DNA of 64,000 nucleotides from JAJCYL01 sp963664285 (GTDB taxonomy: Bacteria > Bacteroidota > Bacteroidia > Cytophagales > Cyclobacteriaceae), in contig CAXXNX010000025.1 of the NCBI GenBank assembly GCA_963664285.2, positions 1 through 64,000 on the forward strand, in the 5' to 3' direction. A program made the position numbers and the translations under genes. Every line of letters starts with the position of its first letter. The stretch's first letter is position 1. The notes beneath the pieces were generated by a model, which did no database searches, had not been told where the DNA came from, and saw only the letters and a list, made by a program, of their open reading frames with translations. Below are positions 1 through 8,300 of the stretch, in pieces.

Positions 1-213
1 TTTTCCAATATTACATTAATGTTACCGACGCAATTCGGTTTCCTTTACTTATTCGAAAACAATTTCGGCCTAAGTTTTCAGTTTGGGTTAATGAATTCGC
101 TTACAGACTACCTCGATAATATTTCAGAATGGGGAACAAAAAACGGGATAGACAATGTGTTTTCTACTCGATTCTCATTCCATATTCCCCTAGAATTGAA
201 GCCTAATAATTGA
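1..213 (+). CDS. C-terminal end of an outer-membrane beta-barrel-like protein (partial)
   Basis: The reading frame is open from the first base of the window to a TGA at 211-213, so this is the tail of a gene that starts to the left. The visible part (about 70 residues) alternates aromatic and polar residues and contains a GLMNSLTDYLDN stretch. That resembles the last strands of Bacteroidota outer-membrane barrel proteins, where a TDYLDD-like motif often precedes the final strands. It ends in an aromatic-containing strand (FSTRFSFHIPL). Its end overlaps the end of the convergent apt gene by 11 bases. The barrel assignment is an inference from this short tail only. Confidence 0.5.
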   Translation, partial: FSNITLMLPTQFGFLYLFENNFGLSFQFGLMNSLTDYLDNISEWGTKNGIDNVFSTRFSFHIPLELKPNN

Positions 214-730
214 CAATACTAATAACATTGGTGCTATAAGCGCTTAGCTTCTCCGTACCATTAAGAAATGTCAGATTAACCAGAAAAGAAAAACCAACAA
301 GAATACCTCCCGTCTGTGTCACCAAATCTGCTGTAGCCGCAGCAGTTCCACCCGTTGCTAATAAATCGTCATGTACCAAAACCTTGCTACCCTTCACAAT
401 CGCATCTTCATGAGCCTCAATTGTGGCAGAGCCGTACTCCAGGTCATATTGAACGGATACCGTCTTGTGTGGAAGTTTGCCTTTTTTTCTAATTGGAATT
501 ATCGGCAATCCCATTTCATAGGCCAGAATAGTACCAAACCAGAAACCACGACTTTCAATGCATGCAATTGAGTCTACTTTGTATGGAATCAGTTCTTCCT
601 TAAATTTTTCGATGATTTCACTCACCAGCTTGGGTCTTGACAGAATAGGGGTAATGTCTTTAAAAACAATTCCCTCCTTTGGAAAATCATCTATATCCCT
701 AATGATTTCTTTTAGCCTGGTTTCTAACAT
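203..730 (-). CDS. apt: Adenine phosphoribosyltransferase
   Basis: This enzyme converts adenine and PRPP to AMP in cytoplasmic purine salvage. The 175-residue product has the normal family length. It shows FPKEGIVFKDITPIL near residues 16-30, the CIESRGF motif near residue 58, and the PRPP-binding loop VLVHDDLLATGGTA at about 118-130. The ATG at 730 gives the usual N-terminus. The gene converges on the barrel-protein tail and diverges from nqrF across about 140 bases. Confidence 0.96.
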   Translation of the reverse strand: MLETRLKEIIRDIDDFPKEGIVFKDITPILSRPKLVSEIIEKFKEELIPYKVDSIACIESRGFWFGTILAYEMGLPIIPIRKKGKLPHKTVSVQYDLEYGSATIEAHEDAIVKGSKVLVHDDLLATGGTAAATADLVTQTGGILVGFSFLVNLTFLNGTEKLSAYSTNVISIVNY

Positions 731-806
731 CTATATATTCTTTTTCCTGTACCAAATCAACAATTAGAGTTATGTTTTCAGCCGGCCTTTGCACAAGTTG
801 AGCAAG

Positions 807-839
807 TTTTGTTTTAAGGTACAATTCAAAATATATTTG
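807..839 (+). promoter_or_regulatory. Putative sigma-ABfr-type promoter of nqrF
   Basis: TTTTG at 807-811 and TATATTTG at 832-839 are 20 bases apart. This matches the Bacteroidota pattern of a TTTG -33 element followed by TAnnTTTG at -7. Transcription would start near 846, giving a leader of about 27 bases before the nqrF ATG. A second TAnnTTTG match (TAGTTTTG, 846-853) lacks a visible -33 element. Confidence 0.5.
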
Positions 840-872
840 TACGCATAGTTTTGATCAAACTAAAATTTCTCA

Positions 873-2174
873 ATGGAAATTGTTTTCACTACAATTATAG
901 CATTCACCTTTGTGATATTGCTACTGGTGCTCATCCTTCTATTTGCACAGTCTAAATTAGTTCAAAGTGGTCCGGTAAATATCATCATAAATGGGGACGA
1001 GAGTAATCCCATTGTTGCTTCAGCCGGGAGCTCACTCTTATCTACACTATCAGCGCAGAAAATATTCCTGCCATCTGCATGTGGTGGTGGTGGAACTTGC
1101 GCCATGTGCAAGTGTATTGTGGAGGACGGCGGAGGAGATGTTCTTCCTACCGAAGTAGGACACCTAAGTCGGAATGAGCAAAAAGAAAAAGTTCGCCTTT
1201 CTTGCCAGGTTAAGGTGAAAGAGGATATGCATATTCATATTCCAGAAGAGATCTTTGGTATAAAAAAATGGGAATGTGAAGTGATTTCAAATTACAACGT
1301 TTCAACATTCATTAAAGAATTTGTAGTGAAATTACCAGAAGGTCAGACCCTGGATTTTCAGTCCGGTGGATACATCCAAATCGATGTGCCTGAGGTAGAA
1401 GCCGATTTTAAAGATATTGATATAACTCCTCATCCGGAACTAGGCCATGCAAATGACGTTTTCCAGAGTGATTGGGATAAGTTCAAATTATGGGGTCTCA
1501 AAATGAAGAATGACGAGCCTATTTTCAGAGCATATTCTATGGCTAACCACCCGGCAGAGGGAAATATTGTAATGCTGGACATCAGGGTTGCTACGCCACC
1601 CTGGGATAGGCAAGCAGGCAATTGGATGGATGTTAATCCAGGTATCTGCTCATCATATGTCTTCTCCAGAAAACTAGGTGATAAGGTAACCATTTCAGGG
1701 CCATATGGCGAATTCTTTATCAATCCTACACAAAGGGAAATGATCTACGTCGGTGGTGGAGCGGGAATGGCCCCATTAAGATCTCATATCTTCCATTTGT
1801 TCCACACCGAGAAAACTGACCGAAAAGTATCTTATTGGTATGGGGGACGCTCCAAGAAAGAACTATTCTACTTGGATCATTTCAGTAAAATTGAAAAGGG
1901 ATTTCCGAATTTCAATTTCCACATTGGATTGTCTGAGCCATTGCCTGAAGACAACTGGAAGATTAAAGAAAACCTTGATGATAAAAATGGTGATGGTTAT
2001 ACGGGGTTCATCCACCAGGTGCTGTATGATAATTATCTAAAAGACCACCCTGAACCTGAAGAAGTAGAATATTATTTGTGCGGACCTCCATTGATGAACC
2101 AGGCAGTTCTCAAAATGTTGGACGATTTGGGTGTACCTCCTGAAAATATTCGCTTCGACGATTTTGGAGGATAA
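873..2174 (+). CDS. nqrF: Na+-translocating NADH:quinone reductase subunit F
   Basis: NqrF takes electrons from NADH through FAD and a 2Fe-2S cluster into the sodium-pumping NQR complex of the inner membrane. The 433-residue product has one N-terminal membrane helix (about residues 5-25). The ferredoxin-type domain has C70, C76, C79 and C111 as likely cluster ligands. The FAD-binding RAYSMANH motif, the GGGAGMAPLRSH nucleotide loop and a C-terminal CGPPLMNQ plus FDDFGG complete the family pattern. It stands alone here: the neighbours are apt (divergent) and an arginase-like gene, with no nqrA-E in view. It has its own promoter-like sequence and a strong terminator at 2191-2222. Confidence 0.96.
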   Translation: MEIVFTTIIAFTFVILLLVLILLFAQSKLVQSGPVNIIINGDESNPIVASAGSSLLSTLSAQKIFLPSACGGGGTCAMCKCIVEDGGGDVLPTEVGHLSRNEQKEKVRLSCQVKVKEDMHIHIPEEIFGIKKWECEVISNYNVSTFIKEFVVKLPEGQTLDFQSGGYIQIDVPEVEADFKDIDITPHPELGHANDVFQSDWDKFKLWGLKMKNDEPIFRAYSMANHPAEGNIVMLDIRVATPPWDRQAGNWMDVNPGICSSYVFSRKLGDKVTISGPYGEFFINPTQREMIYVGGGAGMAPLRSHIFHLFHTEKTDRKVSYWYGGRSKKELFYLDHFSKIEKGFPNFNFHIGLSEPLPEDNWKIKENLDDKNGDGYTGFIHQVLYDNYLKDHPEPEEVEYYLCGPPLMNQAVLKMLDDLGVPPENIRFDDFGG

Positions 2175-2190
2175 ACAGAAAGCTTATGAA

Positions 2191-2222
2191 GGGGAAATGC
2201 AGCATTTTCCCTTTTTTTTTTT
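2191..2222 (+). terminator. Intrinsic terminator of nqrF
   Basis: The arms ggggaaatgc (2191-2200) and gcattttccc (2202-2211) pair with one mismatch. They are followed by an uninterrupted run of about 11 T. It lies 17 bases after the nqrF stop and just before the next gene, so nqrF is probably a single-gene transcript. Confidence 0.75.
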
Positions 2223-2238
2223 ATTTCTAATTTCAATT

Positions 2239-3399
2239 ATGGATCTGAATCTTTTCTTTGATTCAATTGAGGAGGAACTCTTTGAAGGAATCAAATCTCC
2301 CCACGCAGTATCAAAGTCACTCACGATCAATTCATACAGTATTTCTGAACCAGATGGTTTTGATATCGCATTAATAGGGATAACAGATTCAAGGGGTTCT
2401 GAAACATCGGGGGAAATGGAAAAATCCTCCTTCTTTATACGCCAGAAGCTATATAACCTTAAAAAAGGGAGTGGATCTTACAGAATTATCGACTTGGGTA
2501 ATTTGCGTAACGGAATAGAACTCAATGATACGAAACATAGGCTAGAGGAGGTTTGCAGTGGGTTAATATCAAAAAATATTTTACCCGTTATATTCGGTAG
2601 TAGTCACGATTTCGCACTTCCTCAATTCCAGGCCTATGAGTCATTTGATAAATTAGTTAGTCTTATTAATATCGACTCATACATCGACCTCAACGACTCC
2701 AATGATATTCCATCTAACCAGCGTTTTCTGTTTGATATTTTTACAAAAGAGCCAAATTACCTCTTCAATTACATACACTTAGCCCATCAGTCATATCTTA
2801 ATGATGAGTCCTCCATTAACACACTTGAAACTTTGTTTTTCGACGCTATAAGGTTAGGGCAAATCAAAAGCGATGTCAAGGATATTGAACCGCTGGTTCG
2901 GGAAGCAGATATTATGGTGTGGGATATTGCGGCTATTCAAAATGCATATTGTCCGGGAAATATCAGGACACAGGTCTTTGGGCTTACAGGAGAGGAGGCA
3001 TGTCAAATATGTTGGTATGGTGGTCTCAATAACAAATTAAGTTCATTCGGAATTTATGAATATTACCCTCAATATGATGATAACAATTTTAGTACTGCTT
3101 CGGTAATTGCCACTATGATATGGTATTTTATAGAAGGATACTACCAGAGAAAAAATGAGAAGGGCTTTGGCTCAAATAATTACTTGAAATACGAAATTTC
3201 CCTGGACAAAGATCCTTCTTCGGTCATTTTTTATAAAAGTAAAATGACCGAAAAGTGGTGGTTGGAAGTTCCTTATCCTAACGACTATCATAAGTTCGCG
3301 AGAAATGCGATAATACCTTGTAATTACTCAGATTATGAATCTGCTACTAATGGGGATATCCCGGAGAGATGGATAGAGATGCAAACTAAATTCAACTAA
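2239..3399 (+). CDS. Arginase/formimidoylglutamase-fold protein with degenerate metal site
   Basis: The 386-residue product has the overall layout of the ureohydrolase (arginase) family and resembles Bacteroidota proteins annotated as formimidoylglutamase. The signature metal motifs are altered. GGxHS is replaced by GSSHDF (H123), DAHxD by NIDSYID (D146 and D150 kept, the middle His replaced by Tyr), and SxDxD by VWDIAA (D229 kept, second Asp replaced by Ala). The usual two-manganese centre is therefore probably not intact, and the function is unknown. The ATG at 2239 is preferred because an upstream alternative at 2131 would begin inside nqrF and read through its terminator. No histidine-degradation genes are adjacent; hutH lies 30 kb away. 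Confidence 0.8.
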   Translation: MDLNLFFDSIEEELFEGIKSPHAVSKSLTINSYSISEPDGFDIALIGITDSRGSETSGEMEKSSFFIRQKLYNLKKGSGSYRIIDLGNLRNGIELNDTKHRLEEVCSGLISKNILPVIFGSSHDFALPQFQAYESFDKLVSLINIDSYIDLNDSNDIPSNQRFLFDIFTKEPNYLFNYIHLAHQSYLNDESSINTLETLFFDAIRLGQIKSDVKDIEPLVREADIMVWDIAAIQNAYCPGNIRTQVFGLTGEEACQICWYGGLNNKLSSFGIYEYYPQYDDNNFSTASVIATMIWYFIEGYYQRKNEKGFGSNNYLKYEISLDKDPSSVIFYKSKMTEKWWLEVPYPNDYHKFARNAIIPCNYSDYESATNGDIPERWIEMQTKFN

Positions 3400-3401
3400 T
3401 C

Positions 3402-3569
3402 TTACCTGTCTTTTTTCTTTCTTCCTCGTCTTTTCTTAACCGCTATTTTTTCGAATATATCTTCTTCGTCTTCATCTTTTGGGTTGAGATCAGCGAAAAG
3501 AGACTCATTCTCATAAAATTCGTTTTCCAAATACTCTTCTGTCTTGGTTTTTCTCGCTCTTGCAAACAT
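3402..3569 (-). CDS. Small charged protein of unknown function (55 aa)
   Basis: An ATG at 3569 opens a 55-codon frame ending in TAA at 3402-3404. The product starts MFARARKTKTEE, has an acidic middle (KDEDEEDIFEK) and ends in a strongly basic tail (KKRRGRKKKDR). The charge segregation suggests a nucleic-acid or ribosome contact, but no family is recognised. It converges on the arginase-like gene with only two bases between the stop codons. Coding status rests on the clean frame and the tight fit to its neighbour. Confidence 0.5.
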   Translation of the reverse strand: MFARARKTKTEEYLENEFYENESLFADLNPKDEDEEDIFEKIAVKKRRGRKKKDR

Positions 3570-3653
3570 GAAGTTTTTCTTTTATTTCGGCCCAAATGTA
3601 ATAAAATGAATGTTAAATAAATTAAATTATTCTATACGTAAAAATGTATTTTT

Positions 3654-4061
3654 TCAGAAATTAGAACGTTTTGGCAATACAAACGCCTTAATGACTATTT
3701 CCATTCTATTATTTGGTGCGTTAGATAATACAGTAATTATTTTTTTTTGTTGGCCAAATTTGCCTCTACTGTTAAATGTAGCTTTAATAACGCCCTCACT
3801 TCCGGGCTCAATGGGGGTCTTGGGCCACTCGGAGGCAGTACAACCACATGAAGTTAGCACATTGCTAATAACCAGAGGACGATCTCCCTTGTTAATGAAT
3901 TTGAAGACATAGTCAACAATTTCTCCCTGTACAATGGTCTCGAAGTCGTGATAAGATTCCTCGAAAGATAAAATCGGGCCAGGTAGGTTTTGATCAGTCT
4001 GAGAGTTAGCAGCCCAAGCAAAACCAATGAATATCAGAATTTGTATCACCCGGTCTATCAA
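3654..4061 (-). CDS. DUF1573 domain exported protein
   Basis: The 135-residue product has an N-terminal signal peptide (cleavage likely after WAANSQ). A single DUF1573 immunoglobulin-like domain follows. The diagnostic features are F-x-NKGDRPLVI, SCGCTASEWP and the PIEPGSEGVIKATFNSRG stretch. Such proteins are common in Bacteroidota and are thought to be periplasmic; no enzymatic role is known. Its start overlaps the end of the helicase gene by four bases (ATGA type), so the two are probably co-transcribed with the helicase first. Confidence 0.88.
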   Translation of the reverse strand: MIDRVIQILIFIGFAWAANSQTDQNLPGPILSFEESYHDFETIVQGEIVDYVFKFINKGDRPLVISNVLTSCGCTASEWPKTPIEPGSEGVIKATFNSRGKFGQQKKIITVLSNAPNNRMEIVIKAFVLPKRSNF

Positions 4062-5464
4062 TTACTGAAAAATTTGGGATAGAAATTAACCAGAAAGAGT
4101 TCGTCAGTTGCTCTAGTAATGCCCGTATATAACCACCTCAAATATTCTTTATCGATCATTTGTTCCCTCAAATAGCCCTGATCCACAAAAACAGCATTCC
4201 ATTGACCACCTTGTGATTTATGACAGGTTAAGGCATAAGCATATTTTATTTGAAGGGCATTCATGTATGGATCGTTCTTAACCATTAACTTTCTTTCACC
4301 TGCCTCCGCAAGATCTTTATAATCATCTAAAACCTGTTGATATAGAATTTTGCTTTCATCCAATGATAAATTGGGTAGAGGTGAGTGTAATGTATCAAGC
4401 ATCACACGAGCTTCAAATGTTTCCTCAAAGTCATAGTCAAGTAATCTCAATTCAAGCCTGGCGAATCTGAATTCATACATTTCTTCAAAATCAATGATCT
4501 TTAGTACTTCCATAAAATCACCATTGGCAATGAATCCCGATGGCGAATAAGTAGGAGCATAATAATAGTTATTTCTTACGTTCATAATGACATCTCCCAC
4601 TTCAATTTCTTCTTCTCTAAAAAGTATCTGTCTGCGTATAAAATGATTATACTGAACCGCTTGTTTGTTGGAACGGCAAATGATAATCGTATTTTCCTTT
4701 CCATACTTATCATAACAATACCTGATGCCATCTTCCATTTTTTCGCTAGTCATACGAAAGATGTCATTATAACTTTTCGTTTCAAATCCAATTTGCCAGT
4801 CATCTTTTCCTATACTGCTGCGAAGAAAGGTAGCATTTTTCAAAATTCCTGATTCCTGTTCCTGACGCATTACATCCTTTAATTCGGCTGAGATAACATT
4901 GAGATGGTATTTATCTCTCAGCAATTCAATATTGAGCCCGGGGCTGTCTAACTGACCTACCGGTGGCAACTGGGCATCATCACCTACCAATAACAATCGA
5001 TTGCCATTGGTTTGAAATACATAGTGAATAAGATCAGATAGCAGACCATGGCTTCCGCTGCCTGACTCGTTTGGCAGCATTGAAGCTTCATCTACTATGA
5101 AAACGGTGTTCTTAGAATAATTTTTCTGTAAATGGAACTCGAACTTTCTACTACCGGGATCTCCTTTTTGCCTATAAATCTTATTATGAATAGTAAATGA
5201 AACTTTTTTGGAGTATTTGCTCATAACCTTCGCAGCTCTACCCGTAGGGGCCATCAAGACCTGTTTGAAATTGAATAAGAGCAAAATTTTAACCAGTTCG
5301 CTAATAACAGTAGTTTTACCGGTACCAGCATAACCTTTAATCACCAGACAAGGCTTTTCGTCCTCACCATTCAGAAATTTGTCAATGAGAGGAAAAAGAT
5401 TTTTCTGGCCTTGGGTGGGTTCAAACGGAAACTTATTAGCTAATACTTGGGAGGGTAATGGCAT
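4058..5464 (-). CDS. RecD-like superfamily 1 DNA helicase/ATPase
   Basis: The 468-residue protein is a compact SF1B helicase related to RecD2 and common in Bacteroidota. It has Walker A KGYAGTGKTT near residue 45, a DEASM Walker B box near residue 123, and a GDDAQLPPVG motif III. The C-terminal UvrD_C_2-type motifs are LTCHKSQGGQW and LYTGITRAT. It lacks the long N-terminal extension of full RecD2. A role in DNA repair or recombination is inferred from the family. It is the upstream partner of the DUF1573 gene. Confidence 0.88.
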   Translation of the reverse strand: MPLPSQVLANKFPFEPTQGQKNLFPLIDKFLNGEDEKPCLVIKGYAGTGKTTVISELVKILLLFNFKQVLMAPTGRAAKVMSKYSKKVSFTIHNKIYRQKGDPGSRKFEFHLQKNYSKNTVFIVDEASMLPNESGSGSHGLLSDLIHYVFQTNGNRLLLVGDDAQLPPVGQLDSPGLNIELLRDKYHLNVISAELKDVMRQEQESGILKNATFLRSSIGKDDWQIGFETKSYNDIFRMTSEKMEDGIRYCYDKYGKENTIIICRSNKQAVQYNHFIRRQILFREEEIEVGDVIMNVRNNYYYAPTYSPSGFIANGDFMEVLKIIDFEEMYEFRFARLELRLLDYDFEETFEARVMLDTLHSPLPNLSLDESKILYQQVLDDYKDLAEAGERKLMVKNDPYMNALQIKYAYALTCHKSQGGQWNAVFVDQGYLREQMIDKEYLRWLYTGITRATDELFLVNFYPKFFSN

Positions 5465-5793
5465 GAGATCAAAGATGCGAATTATTTGGCTTACTAATAT
5501 TAACCCGCATTTGTCATTCGAGAAATTAATAGGAAATTGCCTTTACCGGAAGGTAGCCAAGATGCGAGAACAAAGGCTTGACATTCAGTAATTTGTAAAG
5601 TTCATTGCCTAAAAATTCAGCATACGAGAATCTTAGAATTAGATGGTCAGCTTTTGAAATTGTAATTTATTGCCTATCAATCTTTCCCGTCCGCTGTACA
5701 ATAATACTTCGGAAGGCAAGTATCTTGCGTCTTGATTTCTTCAAAAAAATTGCTTTCGGAGCATCGGGTTGATTTTTTTTCAGATTTAGTGAT
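5465..5793. other. Intergenic region with an IS1380-like end fragment
   Basis: This 329-base stretch separates the helicase and the NUDIX gene, which diverge. I see no convincing gene in it. TTAACCCGCATT at 5500-5511 is identical to the target plus outer end of the IS1380 copies at 41.6 kb and 45.8 kb. The similarity decays after those 12 bases apart from a shared TCAT, so a relic end or coincidence are both possible. Confidence 0.3.
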
Positions 5794-6291
5794 ATGAAGT
5801 CCAGGATCGAATATATATATGGTGGAAAAGTAAGGGTGCGGGCTTGTGGCGTTTTAGTTGAAAATGAACAAATTTTAATGGTAAAACACCGTGATTTGGG
5901 AAGTGCGGGATACCTGTGGATTCCTCCGGGCGGCGGGGTAGACAGAGGTGCGTCATTGGAAGACACCGTCAAAAAAGAGTTTATTGAAGAAACTGGCGTT
6001 GAAGTTTCTATAAAGGATTTTCTTTTCATTAATGAGTTTATTGATCAATATTTACATGCCATTGAGATTTTTTTTGAAATGAGTCGGACAGGTGGGCAGT
6101 TAAAGAAAGGTTACGATCCCGAAGTAAGCGGTAAGGAGCAAATTATTGAAGAAGTGCGATTTCTGAATATAGATGCACTTCACAAGGAAGGAAAAAAAAA
6201 TGTTCATGTGAGATTTTGTGACTTGACCTCCTTTGAAGCATTATATCGATCGAAAGGCGTTTTTAATTTTAAGAATAATTACCTAAAATAG
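5794..6291 (+). CDS. NUDIX hydrolase
   Basis: The 165-residue protein has a single NUDIX fold. The NUDIX box lies around residues 46-68 (PPGGGVDRGASLEDTVKKE, then FIEETGV). The core REXXEE glutamates are present, but the first conserved Glu of the box is Ala and the Arg is Lys. NUDIX enzymes cleave nucleoside diphosphates linked to another group; the substrate here cannot be told. The ATG at 5794 gives a standard N-terminus. The gene diverges from the helicase. Confidence 0.85.
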   Translation: MKSRIEYIYGGKVRVRACGVLVENEQILMVKHRDLGSAGYLWIPPGGGVDRGASLEDTVKKEFIEETGVEVSIKDFLFINEFIDQYLHAIEIFFEMSRTGGQLKKGYDPEVSGKEQIIEEVRFLNIDALHKEGKKNVHVRFCDLTSFEALYRSKGVFNFKNNYLK

Positions 6292-6353
6292 GAGATTGCT
6301 TACATTATGTTTTACTTTTCAAAATATTTATTATTGCAACAAATTAGGCTGAA

Positions 6354-6944
6354 ATGAACACCACAAAAATACTGACCTACGTCTTCGCAGCTGTTTCACT
6401 AGGGCTTGCATGGTTTCTGTTTAGTAGCATTAAAACTAAAATTGATGAGGAAGACAGAATCGCCACAATAGAGGCTAGGGTGATCGAAAAATTGCAAATG
6501 ATCAGAGAAGGTCAAATTGCGTTTCAAGCGGTTACCGGAAGGTATACCGCAAGTTCGGATGACCTTCTATCCTTTCTGGATACCGGAAGATTCTATATCA
6601 CTGAAAGAAAAGAGACTATTTTCGTTCTAGATTATGGGGCTGACAGCATATTTGTTGATATAGACACTCTTGGAACAGTGTTAGTAAGAGATTCCATTTT
6701 TACAGCACAAAAATGGCCCAATTTCGACTTAGAAACCTTGATGAATGTACCTGGGTCAGATAGTAAAAAATTTGCGATGTGGGCAGATCAAATTGAGAAA
6801 AGTGGTGTGATGGTAGATGTAGTTGAAGTTAGAAACACTGCCCCCGTCAACCCCGCTAGGAAAGAGAGTAACGAGTCAAATATCAAAAAACCTCTGAGGT
6901 TTGGATCAAGAACCCAGGTGACAACTGCTGGTAACTGGGAATAA
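6354..6944 (+). CDS. Membrane-anchored protein of unknown function
   Basis: The 196-residue protein starts with one hydrophobic helix (residues 5-25). A charged, possibly helical segment follows and then a periplasm-facing globular part. The segment IREGQIAFQAVTGRYTAS resembles the region after the N-terminal helix in pilin-like and secretin-associated proteins, but no family can be named with confidence. It ends seven bases before the DUF3822 gene, which suggests an operon with that gene and coaD. Confidence 0.7.
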   Translation: MNTTKILTYVFAAVSLGLAWFLFSSIKTKIDEEDRIATIEARVIEKLQMIREGQIAFQAVTGRYTASSDDLLSFLDTGRFYITERKETIFVLDYGADSIFVDIDTLGTVLVRDSIFTAQKWPNFDLETLMNVPGSDSKKFAMWADQIEKSGVMVDVVEVRNTAPVNPARKESNESNIKKPLRFGSRTQVTTAGNWE

Positions 6945-6951
6945 AGATATT

Positions 6952-7839
6952 TTGGAAACTATCTCGGCCAACTATAAAATCCTTGAAAAGGTTAAGGATG
7001 AAGCTTTCGGTGTAGATAAGCTGCATAATTACTGCCTGTCTATTCAAATCGGCATCCGAGATCTGCAATTCTGCGTCATTGACACTACTACAAACAGGTG
7101 CCTCCTAATTGAGAATTTCATTTTTCAGGATGTCAGAACAATTAATACTAGACTACTGGTAGTACAAAAACTCTTTGAAAACCATCACTTGCTGATGGCT
7201 GGTTTCTGGCATTCGATCAAAATTGCATTTAAATCACACAAGTTTACGCTTGTGCCTTCTGATCATTTCCAACCTCATTCAGCGAAAGAATACCTCCAGG
7301 TAAATTGCGAGGTTAAAGAAAATAGTGAAAAGCTGTTTCATTATAAGCACATAAGCTCCAATGCCGTAAATATTTTTACAATCGATAGGAAGTTATCCAC
7401 ATGGCTTAAATCTGTTTATCAACAAAAAGAAATTCAGATTCTACATCAGGGAAGTGCGCTCATAGAGGGTGTTCATCGATATGACGATCACTCCCACGAA
7501 AAAGCCATGTTTATTCTGGTTAACAAAGGAGTGATGCACTTAATAGTTTCACAGGATCAGAAACTTCAGTATTACAATCAATTTGCAGTTAAGTCCAGTG
7601 AAGATTACCTACGCTATATTATGTTAGTATTCAAAGAGCTATCACTCAGTCAGAAAACCAGTAAATTGATTCTTTGGGGAGATATAACACAGGATTCACC
7701 CCATGTTCAGTTACTGAGAAAATATATCCGCAACATATCATTTGGTGGTAAACCATCTTATTTGAAGTTTAGTTATCATTTTGATGATATTCCGGACCAT
7801 CAGTTTTTTGACGTCCTGAGTATTCTTCTATGTGAATAG
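6952..7839 (+). CDS. DUF3822 family protein
   Basis: The 295-residue protein matches the DUF3822 pattern found in Bacteroidota, often next to coaD and an rsmD-type methyltransferase gene. The family may have an actin-like/ASKHA fold: two halves with short strands such as LSIQIGIRDLQFCVID and AMFILVNKGVMHLIVS are visible. The start is a TTG at 6952, seven bases after the previous stop. The next in-frame Met is well inside the protein. Only two bases separate it from coaD. Function unknown. Confidence 0.8.
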   Translation: METISANYKILEKVKDEAFGVDKLHNYCLSIQIGIRDLQFCVIDTTTNRCLLIENFIFQDVRTINTRLLVVQKLFENHHLLMAGFWHSIKIAFKSHKFTLVPSDHFQPHSAKEYLQVNCEVKENSEKLFHYKHISSNAVNIFTIDRKLSTWLKSVYQQKEIQILHQGSALIEGVHRYDDHSHEKAMFILVNKGVMHLIVSQDQKLQYYNQFAVKSSEDYLRYIMLVFKELSLSQKTSKLILWGDITQDSPHVQLLRKYIRNISFGGKPSYLKFSYHFDDIPDHQFFDVLSILLCE

Positions 7840-7841
7840 CC

Positions 7842-8300
7842 ATGACTAAAGTGGCACTTTTTCCAGGCTCATTTGATCCCTTTACACGAGGTCATGAAGA
7901 CATCGTTTTACGAAGTCTTAAAATATTCGATGAAGTCATTATTACGGTAGGACACAATTCACAGAAGACCAGGTACTTTGATATTGATTTGATGTTAAAA
8001 TGTATCAAAACGGCCTTTGTAAATAATGATCGGGTCAAAGTGCAGGTTTATGATGAGTTGACAGCCGAACTAGCCAGGAAGAATAATGCCCGTTTTCTAG
8101 TCAGAGGATTACGAAACACAACGGATTTTGAATTTGAGAATGGCATCTCACAAGTTAATAAGTATTTGAATGCTGAATTAGAAACGGTTTTTCTTATAAC
8201 ATCACCGGAACTGGCGCCGATAAGCTCATCAATAATTAGGGAAGTTCATAAATATGGTGGTAACGTATCTCCTTTTTTGCCCTATCAATTGCCCTCCTGA
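7842..8300 (+). CDS. coaD: Pantetheine-phosphate adenylyltransferase
   Basis: CoaD joins 4'-phosphopantetheine and ATP to give dephospho-CoA, the penultimate step of coenzyme A synthesis. The 152-residue product has the normal length. It shows the nucleotidyltransferase motif PGSFDPFTRGHEDI near residues 8-21, RGLRNTTDFEFE around 87-98, and the C-terminal ISSSIIRE motif that contacts ATP. It is the last gene of the three-gene run beginning at 6354. Its end overlaps the convergent NUDIX gene by 16 bases. Confidence 0.96.
   Translation: MTKVALFPGSFDPFTRGHEDIVLRSLKIFDEVIITVGHNSQKTRYFDIDLMLKCIKTAFVNNDRVKVQVYDELTAELARKNNARFLVRGLRNTTDFEFENGISQVNKYLNAELETVFLITSPELAPISSSIIREVHKYGGNVSPFLPYQLPS

Noticed and set aside
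2131..2238. Extended N-terminus of the arginase-like protein
   Set aside because: It would start inside nqrF and run through the nqrF terminator and its T run. The ATG at 2239 fits the family.
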